Assembly (NCBI GenBank): GCA_009760855.2
Contig: WPIO01000034.1
Coordinates: 3,295,001-3,359,000 of the forward strand
Reading direction: 5' to 3'
DNA length: 64,000 nt
Source: Cristatella mucedo
Taxonomy: Eukaryota; Bryozoa; Phylactolaemata; Cristatellidae
The translations under genes were made by a program, and so were the position numbers. Positions 44,087-55,060 of this stretch are shown piece after piece (the stretch's first letter is position 1; each line of letters begins with the position of its first letter). A model generated the notes under the pieces. That model did not search any database. It was not told where the DNA came from and worked only from the letters and a program-made list of their open reading frames with translations.

Positions 44087-47000
44087 GCAGATCTAGTGCT
44101 GCTCCATGGCAGAAAGCGGCAATCGTTCGATGAGGTACACCCCCAGCAATGCATTAAGAAAACTCCTCACTCGACGAGGGGGGGCCGTATGGATGGTGCA
44201 AACTAGGCGAGGCTGTATCGAGCTGCTCTTTAGCAGCTGCGAGTAACTAGTGCTGCGAGCGCATGCGGGCACCGTGTGCCTTCGCGGCGTGTTCTTCCGC
44301 TCGAGCGAGCCTCCCGGTATCTAGCAATCTTGTGTTCCTAGAAAATACACTTTTAGTGTGTGTCAACTCAGTCAGTATGGCATAACGACGGACCTGCGAT
44401 TTCTATAGCAAGTGTCACCTCTACTGATATGACGAACCGCAGCCGTCGGCCGTCAGGCGCGACAGGCAGCTAGTTTATAAGCTGTTAAACATTAGGAGAC
44501 AATAACTCCTTTGTGGTCTAAGCAGCTCTGCTAAACAGGCTCAAATCCTCGGCAAGGTAGCTGCTGTCTTGTTCTGCCAGCGCCTCTCCAGTGGCCAGTT
44601 CTTCATCCTTAATTGTTACAGCCAAAATGCTGCTGAATAAAATGCCGTTGGCGATACGCACACTTCGGTCGAACTCGAATATTTTAGCTACTTTATGCCA
44701 GTAGGAATAGAAGAGTCATCGTGAAGCAAGGAATAAGCCGGCCGGTGCCCCCACGGGTTCTTGGTAGTGTTTCAGCTGAAGGGTCCATACTCATTACATA
44801 ATCACCCAACTCAGACGTGTCAGACATTTTCTTGTTCCTTTCCTGCTGCCATAATTGGAAGGACAGCTGGTCACCTTAGGAGTCCAGGAAACGGACAGCA
44901 GTCTCGCCTGACCACAACCCCTTAACAAATCCCTGCCTGAGACCCGAGCCGATCGGCCTGCGGCTATTGGCTAGCGCGACCCAAGCTTAGTACACCTGAG
45001 CCTCACGTTCCGGCAAGACGGCACAGTACTGTAAGCTGCAGGCAGGATAACACCCACTGATAAGACAAGTCAGACATTTTCTCGTTCCTTCCCTGCTGCC
45101 TCCATTTAAAGGGCAGGTGGTCACAGCAGGAGTCGCTCCAGCAAAAGGACAGCAGTCTCGCCTGACCACAACCCCTTCACGAAGCGCTGCCTGAGACCCG
45201 AGCCGACCGGCCTGCGGCTGTTGGCTAGGGCGACACAAGCTAGGTACCGGTAAGCCTCACCGTCCAGCAAGACGGGAAGCACCGTAAGCTGCAGGCACGA
45301 CAACTCCCACAGATGGCGTCTCTGCTCATTGACTAAGCTTAGCTTCTGAACTAAACTCAAAGGCTGAATGTCGAAAGCATGAGCAATCGCGAACGTCTGG
45401 TGTCTTGGATGAAGAAAAGCACAGTTCTCATTCGCTGAGTACAGAATGCTCAGATAACATAGATCGGCCTCAGAATCTCCTATTGGTTCCACAAAAGCCC
45501 TGCAAGCCTGAGCCAGGTTAACCTCTGCACTCGGGGGGGGGGGCAATGAACAGCGCTCTGGCACGTTCGACTAGGATTTTCATGCCGTCTACATAGCGAT
45601 TCCAGCATTTTCCCAGTCCACGATATCTACTGCTAATTTGCGTTTGTGTTCTTCGACATAGTGTCCAGCCTGTATTTATTATCCGAACGTGGCTGTTGGT
45701 AGCTTCACAGAATTTCACGACTGTGTAGCCATCGATGAGTAGAAGGCTTTCTTTGCAGCACCCCCACTATGCCCACCCAAAGTACGACCAGTCATAGCAC
45801 GGATACGCTTCGATGCCCTCATGGATTCCTTCGCTGCTACTCGAGGAGAACAAACAACCAAGGGACCGACTCACGCCCGAAGACAGTAATCTGTCATAAT
45901 GGCTGCAAATCAACTGTCAAGCTGCTTGGGCAGTGCAAAGGAAGTCCAAGCAACCGGCTCAGTCTTGCAGGGCTAATAAAAAAAGCTTGAAAGAATCGTC
46001 GCCTTTGATAAACAGCCGCCCGGCTTTATTGCCCGTCGTGCACCCCAGTCGTGCTTCACAGGCTTGGCTGAAGCAGCCTCAGTAAGATGCTAGCTTATAG
46101 TTTAGTGTCACCTCGACAAAGTTTTCGGTGGCATACGGTAGCAAAAAAGCTGCCAACATAATCTCACCAAGTTTAGGTAGTCGTAGTAGCTATCGCCTCT
46201 TGCTAGATCTATTAAAAGTATAACCTGCACACACTTTAAAAATGCCCACACGACCGTGCCAACCTATGGACAGCAGAGATACACAAACTTTACTTTAGAA
46301 ATTCGTGACAGGAAGGATGTCAATCATGTGCCTTGCAGCCCGAATGCAGTAGAACTGCAACGTGATGCAGGCGGTGGGGCGATAGAATAGCCAGCAATTT
46401 CCAGTAGTGAGAGAGCATCTGGTTTAAAGTGAAAGCACTATCGTTTGAAAGCAGGCCTAAGAAAGGTGGGCCGTTTCCAGAATGTAAGGTAAGGAGGCCA
46501 GTTCTCGAGGACCAAGGTCGAGGTGGCGAATGCTGGATTGGGGTGATTATTTATTTCCAACTGAATGTCGTAGTGATAGCTCTTAAGGCTCTACTGCTGC
46601 AACACCAATGAGGACGATACATCAGCTAAAAGTTTTGAAGTATAGAACAAGCACAGATCGCGAAGAGCAAGGTGGCCATTTATCTGTTTGAGAGCCTGCC
46701 AGGCTCAGCTGGGCCCGGTCAGATCTAGAGATTCGGGGCAACGATGGAACTACGTGATTGCCGTGAGCACGACGTCCTGCCAGAGGTTGCTAATCTGAAA
46801 GCCGATGTCACCTAGTACCAAGTAGTACGAGGTAATTCCAAGGTCGGTCGATGTCAAGAAGTAGAGAAAATTTCAAGAACCACTGAAGTGCAACAATAAT
46901 TACACAGAGTGAGTACGTAAGAATGCTATGTGGAATGAACCGAAGAAGCATATACAACTGTAGGCATATTTGGATTAATTTTGACAACGACTAAGGTATT

Positions 47001-47508
47001 ATTGAGATCCCATATGGTATTAGGAGCTATGCACCATTACACGGTCAAAATAAGATATTATCTAGATCCAAGTCATATCTACTCTCTTTCTAACCCTTTG
47101 CATGCTCAAGTGAATCCTGAAAGTAGCAACTGGCGTGAGAAGGCATAACTGAGTGAGGGGAAAAGTCCAGAAAGCTAGGAGGTAGCCATGCACTTCCGTG
47201 GGACAAGATGTCCCGGATTTCGAGGCGGAATAACAATCTTCGTTGCTTAGGAATGACGAAAGTGAGATTCACAGTCGAGGATCTACAGAACGAACCTGCT
47301 CGCGGATATTAATACCAGCAGTGTAATCGCTGGCTCGGTACATATGAAGTGACCAATGCAGGCCTTCCGGGACCAGATTAGCCTGATCTTTTTCTAAGGG
47401 ACAGCGAGTACAGGAGAGCCGACTATTTACCGGATACAGCTGCTTGAGATGATTCTTAGATGCTTTGTCAGCGTATTGGGAAGCACATGTACCTAGCAGT
47501 AGTGATCT
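44087..47508 (+). repeat. array unit U5
   Basis: About 3.42 kb. Alpha resembles U4 (GAAAGCGGCAATCGTTCGAT). From beta onward it matches U3 at an offset of about 6,865 bp. Confidence 0.9.
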
Positions 47509-49050
47509 ATTGGCAGATCTAGTGCTGCTCCATGGCAGAAAGCGGCAATCGTTCGATGAGGTACACCCCCAGCAATGCATTAAGAAAACTCCTCACTCGA
47601 CGAGGGGGCCGTATGGATGGTGCAAACTAGGCGAGGCTGTATCGAGCTGCTCTTTAGCAGCTGCGAGTAACTAGTGCTGCGAGCGCATGCGGGCACCGTG
47701 TGCCTTCGCGGCTTGTTCTTCCACTCGAGCGAGCCTCCCGGTATCTAGCAATCTTGTGTTCCTAGAAAATACACTTTTAGTGTGTGTCAACTCAGTCAGT
47801 ATGGCATAACGACGGACCTGCGATTTCTATAGCAAGTGTCACCTCTACTGATATGACGAACCGCAGCCGTCGGCCGTCAGGCGCGACAGGCAGCTAGTTT
47901 ATAAGCTGTTAAACATTAGGAGACAATAACTCCTTTGTGGTCTAAGCAGCTCTGCTAAACAGGCTCAAATCCTCGGCAAGGTAGCTGCTGTCTTGTTCTG
48001 CCAGCGCCTCTCCAGTGGCCAGTTCTTCATCCTTAATTGTTACAGCCAAAATGCTGCTGAATAAAATGCCGTTGGCGATACGCACACTTCGGTCGAACTC
48101 GAATATTTTAGCTACTTTATGCCAGTAGGAATAGAAGAGTCATCGTGAAGCAAGGAATAAGCCGGCCGGTGCCCCCACGGGTTCTTGGTAGTGTTTCAGC
48201 TGAAGGGTCCATACTCATTACATAATCACCCAACTCAGACGTGTCAGACATTTTCTTGTTCCTTTCCTGCTGCCATAATTGGAAGGACAGCTGGTCACCT
48301 TAGGAGTCGTGCCAGGAAACGGACAGCAGTCTCGCCTGACCACAACCCCTTAACAAATCCCTGCCTGAGACCCGAGCCGATCGGCCTACGACTATTGGCT
48401 AGCGCGAACCAAGCTTAGTACACCTGAGCCTCACGTTCCGGCAAGACGGCACAGTACTGTAAGCTGCAGGCAGGATAACACCCACTGATAAGACAAGTCA
48501 GACATTTTCTCGTTCCTTCCCTGCTGCCTCCATTTAAAGGGCAGGTGGTCACAGCAGGAGTCGCTCCAGCAAAAGGACAGCAGTCTCGCCTGACCACAAC
48601 CCTTAACGAAGCGCTGCCTGAGACCCGAGCTGATCAGCCAACGGCTATTGGTAAGGGCAACACAAGCTCGCTACAGCTGAGCCTCATTGTCCAGCAAGAC
48701 GGGAAGCACTGTAAGCCGCAGGCACGACAACTCCCACTGATAGCGTCTCTGCTCATTGAATTAGCTTAGCTTCTGAACTAACCTCGAAGGCTGAATGTCG
48801 CAAGCACGAGTAATCGTGGGTAGCATTGAATTAACATCGTGCTTCTGTAATCTGTCGTTGGACGAGGTGAACGAGAGAACGTCTGGTGTCATGGGAGAGG
48901 AAACACACAGTTCTTATTCGCTGAGCACAGAATGCTCAGTGCACATAGAGCGGCCTCAGAACCTCCCTTTGGTCCCACAAAAGGCCGGCAAGCCTGGGCC
49001 AGGTTGCTAGCTAGCAGTGACGAATGCCGTCGGGGGGGGGCAGTGAACAG
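47509..49050 (+). repeat. array unit U6, truncated
   Basis: Alpha and beta1 are near identical to U4 until about 48,600. From there the sequence continues as a more diverged beta2/gamma (48,600-49,050). It stops abruptly inside gamma after a G-tract and TATATATAACC, where a new alpha begins. Confidence 0.85.
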
Positions 49051-52000
49051 TGTTATATATAACCTCTGTAATTTAGTAAGTAAACTTTTCACTCGGCAAT
49101 GGTAGGGATGCAGCGAAGCAGGCTAGGCTCTATCGAGCTGCTCTTTAGCTGCTGTGAGTAGCTACTGCAGCCAGCCGGTGCTGTCACCGTCCACCTTCGT
49201 GGCGTGTTCTGCCACTTGTGCGAGCCTTCTGCAATCTAGCAATCTTGAGTACCTTGAAAATACACTTTTAGTGCTTGTCAACTCAGTCAGGATGGCATAA
49301 CGAGGGACCAGCGATTTCTATAGCAATTGTTACCTCTGCTGTGATTTCTATAGCAAGTGCCACCTCTGCTGATATGACGAACCGCAGCGGTCAGCCTTCT
49401 GGCGTGACAGGCACCCTATTTATAAGCAGTACAACACTAGGACACAATAACCAATTTGTGGCCGAAGCAGCTCTGCTAAACAGGCTGAAATCCTAGGCGA
49501 GGTAGCGGCTGTCTTGTTCAGCCAGTGCCTCTGCAGTGGCCAGTTCCTCATTATTTAATGTTACAGCCAAAGTGCTGCTGAACAAAATGCTGTTGGCGAT
49601 ATGCGTACTTCGGTCGAACTCGAATAATTTAGCTGTTTTCTGCCAGTTGTAATAGAAGAGTCATTGTGAAGTAAGACACAAGCCGGCCAGTGCCCCAGTG
49701 GTTCTTGGTGGGATTTCAGTATAAGGGTCGATAATCATTACGTAATCACCCAACTCATACGAGTTAGACATTTTCTTGTTCTTTACCCGCTGCCGCAATT
49801 GGAAGGGCAGCTGGTCACTACAGCAGGAGTCTCGCCAGCATAAGGACAGCAGTCCTGCCTGGCCATGCACCCTCAATGAAGCCCTGCTTGAGACCCGAGC
49901 TGATAGGCTAACGGGTATTGGCTAGCACGACACAAGCTTGGTACAGCTGGGCTTTACTTCCGGCAAGACGGCTCAGCACTGTATGCTTCCGGTAGGACAA
50001 CTACCACTGATAGCATCTGTGGTCCTTGGCTAAGAGTAGCTGCTGAGCGAAACACGAAGGCTGAATGTCGCACGTACGAGTAATCGTGGGTAGCAATGAA
50101 TTTACGTCCTGCAACTGTTCTCTGGGGTAGAACGAACCGAACCCTAGAAAGTCTCTCTCTTGGGGAAGGGGCGAAGAAAAGCACAGTTCTCATTCGCTGA
50201 GCACTGAATGCTCAGGTGCACATAGAGCTGCCTCACAGCCGGCTGTTAGCCCCAGAAAAGGACTGCAAGCCTGGGCCAGGTTGCCAGATATATGTGACCT
50301 CTCCCCTCGGGGCCAGTGAAAAGCCATCTGGCGCCTTCGAAATCAGATTTCTATGCAGTCCAACTAGCGATTGAAGCATTCTCGCACACCATGATCGCTT
50401 TGGCGAAGTTGTGTGCATGTTCTTCGACATAAGGTCAAGCCTGCAATTCCTACGCAAAGGCGGGCATGACCTCACAGGATATCATGATTTTAAAGCCAAC
50501 GATGAGCAGAAGGTCTTTTTTTCAGGATTGGTTGCTGCTGCACGATGCCCTCCCAATGTCCACTCAGTAAGCACCGATACGCTTCGATGCACTGATACCC
50601 TTACAAAGATTCCTTCGCTGCTACTCGAGGAGAACAGACGACCAAGGACCGACTCCTGCCCAAAGACGGTAATCTGTCAGAATGGCTGCCAATAAACCTT
50701 CAGGCTACCGTGGCGGCACGAAGGAAGTCCAAGTGAAGGGCTTGGTCTTGCAGAGATAATAAAATGAGCTTGAAAAAAATCGTTGCTTTTGATAAACAGT
50801 TGACCGGTTTTATTGCCCGTCGTGCAGTCCTGTCGTGCTAGACAGGCTTTGCTGAAGCAGCCTCAGTAAGATGCCAGATAATAATTCAGTGTGATCACTA
50901 CAAATGTTCGGTAGCATACGGTAGCGAAAGAAGATGCCTACTTAAAACTCACCAAGTTCAGGTATCGTTTTCTATCAGTTCCACAAAAAGTCACTGTACA
51001 TGTTAAAATGCCCACAACTGTGCCAACTGATAGACAAACGTGGGCACACTGTACTTTAGCAAATCGTGACAGGAAAGGATGACAATAATGCGCCTTGCTG
51101 CCCGAATGCTGTAGAACCGCGACGTGATGCAGCCGGTGGTGGTGCCATCCGCTTTAAAGTGATAGACATCCCGTTTGAAAGCAGGCCAAAGAAAGGTGGG
51201 ACGTTCCCAGAACGTAAGGTAAGGAGGTAAGTTCTCGACGACCGAGGTCGTGGTGCCGAATCCTGCAGTAGTGTGCTGCTTATGTATGTCCAACTGCAAG
51301 CCGTAGTGATACGTCATAAGGCTCTACTGCCGCCGCGACGATGAGGATGATAAATCAGCTAATAATTTTGAAGTATAGAAGAAGCAGAGATCGCCAAAAG
51401 CAAAGTGGCTATTTACCTGTTTGAAAGCCTGCCATGCTCAGTCGAGCCCGGTCAGACCTAAAGACTCAGGGCAGCGATGCAAAGGCAGGTCAGGATTGTG
51501 ACGACGACGTCCTGCAAGAGGTTACTGAGCTGAATACTGACGTCGATCAATTTCAAGTAATACGGGGGAACACCAAGGTCGATCAATGCGAAGTAGTACA
51601 AGGGAATGCCAATGCAGATGAGTACAAATGTGGTATTACAAGCGCTTCACTCTTAGACAGTCAAATTCGGATAGTATCTAGATCCTTGCCATATCTACTC
51701 TCTTTCTAACCCTTTGCATGCTCAAGTGAATCCTGAAAGTAGCAACTAGCGTGAGAAAGCAGCTGAGTGAGGAGAAAAGTCCAGAAAGCTAGGAAGTAGC
51801 CATGCACTTCCGTGGGACAGGATGTCCCGGATTTCGAGGCGGAAGGAAAATCTTCGTTGCTAAGGAATGTCGAAGGTGAGTTTCACAGTCGAGGATCTGC
51901 AGAGCGAACCTGCTTGCGGATATTGATATCAGCAGTGTATTAGCTGGCTCGGTACTTGTGAAGTGACCAGTGCAGGCCTTCCGGGACCAGATCAGCTTGA

Positions 52001-52118
52001 ACTTTTTGTAAGGGACAGCTAGCACAGGTGAACACCTCTATTTACCGGACACAAATGCTTGAGATGATTCTTGGATGCATATTCAGTGAACTGAGAAGCA
52101 CACATGACTAGCAGTAGT
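49051..52118 (+). repeat. array unit U7, diverged
   Basis: Begins within alpha (GTAAGTAAACTTTTCACTCG). It has single beta (49.7-50.05 kb), gamma (50.25-50.47), delta (50.49-50.77), epsilon, the tRNA-like segment (51.2-51.33), zeta (51.43-51.63) and the LINE remnant (51.69-51.98). It also carries a local duplication of GTGATTTCTATAGCAA-type sequence (49310-49355). Confidence 0.82.
51434..51709 (+). other. open frame over the zeta segment of U7
   Basis: A 91-codon frame starts at ATGCTCAG, conserved in several units (29632, 56370, 59448). It encodes an acidic stretch CDDDVLQEVTELNTDVDQ followed by repeats of the type VIRGNTKVDQCEVVQGNA. The heptad-like spacing suggests a short coiled coil in an ancestral exon. 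Other units carry stops or frameshifts here (for example UGA/UAG near 54670 and 56375). This is probably a fossil, since no homologue was recognised. Confidence 0.3.
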
Positions 52119-55060
52119 GAGCGATGGGCAGATCTAGTGCTGCTCAATGGTAGAAAGGTGCATGCAGTCGAGGCTGAAGTATCGAGATTCCCTTTAGCTG
52201 CTGTGTGGAGCTAGTGCGGCCAGCCCGCGCTGGCAACGTGAGCCTTCGTGGTCTGTTCTGCCGCTCGTGCAACCTCCCTCAATATAGCATTATTGAATAC
52301 TGGGAAATAAACTTTTAGTGCGTGTCAACTCATTCAGGATGGCATAAAGACGGACCCGCAATTTCTATAGCAAGTGTTGACCTTCTGGCGCGACAGGCAT
52401 CTTATTTATTAGCAGTACAACTTGAGGAGACAATAACCCTTTGTGGCAGAAGCAGCTCAGCTAAACCGACTGAAGTCCTCTGCCAGGTAGCTGCAGTCTC
52501 GTTAAGCCAGACCCTCCCGAGCCACTTCTTTACCATTTATTGTTACAGCTAAGTTGCTGCTGAATAAAATGCCGTCACCGATACAAGCGCTTCGCTAGAA
52601 CTCGTACATTTTACCTACTTTCTGCCAGTAGGAATAGAAGAGTCATCGTGAAGCAAGGAATAAGCCAGTCGGTTCCCCAGGGGTTCTTGGTGGAGGCTTC
52701 AGCTGAAATGAGGGCAGTAGCTAATCACTCAAATCAGACGAGTCCGACACTTTCTCGGTTTTTACCTGCTTCCTCTATTGGAAGACCACCAGCGAGTCGC
52801 ACCAGCAAAAGGACAGCAGTCGCACCAGACCACGCCCTATCAATCATGCCCTGCTTGAAACGGCTATTAGCTAGCAAGACACAAGCTCTGTGGAGTTTCG
52901 CCTCACCCTTCGGCAAGATGGCTCGGCACTTTAAGGTGCAGGCAGGACAACTCCAACTGATGGCCTCTGTGCTCCTTGAGTAAGCTCAGCTGCAGAGCTA
53001 CACTCGAAGGCTGAATGTCGCAAGCACGAGTATCATGGGTAGTAATGAACTAACGTCGTGCAGCTGTACTCCGGCGTAGGACGACCCGAACCCTAGAGAG
53101 TCTAGTGTCCTGGGGAGAGGGAAGGACTGTTGTCATTTGCTTATCACAGAATGCTAAGGTGCACATTGACCTGTCTACGAGGCAGATGTTGGCCCCACAA
53201 AAGGCCTGCAAGCATGGGCCAGGTTGCTACCACTACTGCTACTGCTACTGCTACTTCTACTGCTACTGCTACTGCTACTACTACTACTACTAACAATAAT
53301 AATGCAATTGATAAAGCGCCTTCAAAGAACTCAATCTCTTCTTAGGCGCTTTACATTTGCTAGCTAACAGTGAACTCTGCCCTCAGGGCTAGGGAAAAGT
53401 GCTCTGGCGCCTTAGACCCGGATTTTAATGCAGTCTACATGGCGAATCAACCATCGTCGCACACCATGATGCCTTTGGCCAACTTGTGTGCACGTTCTTT
53501 GTCACGGTATCCAGCCTGCATTTCTTATTCAAAGGCGGCCGTGGCTTCACAGGATGTTATGATTGTGTAGCCATCGATGAGTAGAAGGCTTTCTTTGCAG
53601 CACCCCCCACTATGCCCACCCAAAGTACGCCCAGTCCGCACTGTTACGCTTCGATGCCCTCATGGATTCCTTCGCTGCTACTCGAGGAGAACAAACAACC
53701 AAGGGACCGACTCACGCCCGAAGACAGTAATCTGTCATAATGGCTGCAAATCAGCTGTCAAGCTGCTTCGGCGGTGCGAAGGAAGTCCAAGCAACCGGCT
53801 CGGTCTTGCAGGGCTGATAAAAGGAGCTTGAAAAAATCGTCGCCTTTGATAAACAGCCGCCCGGCTTTATTGCCCGTCGTGCACCCTTGTCGTGCTTCAC
53901 AGGCTTGGCTCAAGCAGCCTCAGTAAGATGACAGGTAATAATTTAGTGACGCCAGGACGACAAAGTTTTCGGTGGCATACGGTAGCAAAAAAGCTGCCAA
54001 CATAAACTCACCGAGTTCAGATAGTCGTAGAAGCTATCGCCTCTTGCTAGATCTACAAAAAGTATAGACTATGCACGTTAAAATTCCCACACGACCGTGC
54101 CAACCTATAGACAGCACTTGCACAAACTTTACTTGAGCAAATCGTGACTGGAAGCATGACAATAATGTGCCTTGCAGGCCGAATGCAGTATGACCGCGAT
54201 GTAATGCAGCCGGTGGTGGTGCCATCCGCTTTAAAGTGAGACACCCCGTTTGAAAGCAGGCCAGAGAAAGGTGGGCCGTTTCCAGAATGTAAGGTAAGGA
54301 GGCAAGTTCTCGACGACATAGGTCGTGGTGTCAAATGCTGCAGTAGAGTGATTATGTGTTTCCAGGTGCAAGCCGTCGTGATGGCCCATAAGGCTCTACT
54401 GCCGCCACACCGATGAGGATGATAAATGAGCTAATAATGTTGAAGTATAGAAGAAGCAGAGATCGCCAAAAGCACAGTGGCTACTTACCTGTTTAAGAGC
54501 CTACCATGCTCAGTCGAGCCCGGTCAGACCTAAAGACTCGGGGCAGCGATGCAAGGGCAGGTCACGACTGTGACGACGACGTCCTGCAAGAGGTTGCTGA
54601 ACTGAAAGCTGACGTCGATCAATGCCAAGTAATACGATGGAACGCCAAGGTCGATCAATGCGAAGTAGTATGAGGGAATGCCACGCCAGATTATGAGTAC
54701 AACTGTGGTATTACGTTACGAGGGCTTCACTCTTGGACGGTCAAATTTGGATATTATCTAGATCCTAGCTATACCTACATTCCTTCCACTCCTTTGCATG
54801 CTGGAGTGAATTGCGAAAAAAGTAACTATCGGGAGAAGGCAAAGCTGAGCAATGAGTGAAGTCCAGAAATCCAGGAGGTGGCCATGCACTTCCGTGGGAC
54901 AGGATGTCCTGGATTTCGAGGTGGAAGTGAAGGCTTTGCTGCTTAGAAACGTCGGAGGCGAGTTTGGCAGTCGAGGATCTGTAGAGCGAACCTGCGAGCA
55001 GGCATTTATATCGGTAGTGTATTAGGTGGCTCTTTACCTGTGAAGTGACCGAGGCAGGCC
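52119..55060 (+). repeat. array unit U8, diverged and mosaic
   Basis: Alpha, single beta and gamma are diverged. The delta-epsilon part (53,570-54,110) is much closer to the central units U1-U5 than the rest, which suggests gene-conversion-like exchange. Gamma is interrupted by the small insertion at 53,230-53,362. The LINE remnant ends at about 55,050. Confidence 0.8.
53224..53362 (-). mobile_element. solo LINE/SINE 3' tail with TACTGC microsatellite, flanked by TTGCTA
   Basis: TTGCTA occurs at 53224-53229 and 53357-53362, and the flanks join into the unit's normal CAGGTTGCTAGCTAACAGTG sequence. On the minus strand the insert reads GTAAAGCGCCTAAGAAGAGA, then the GGCGCTTTATCAATTGC stem, ATTATTATTG, and a run of TAG/CAGTAG triplets. 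It is a very short 5'-truncated family B-type insertion with an expanded 3' microsatellite. Confidence 0.75.
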
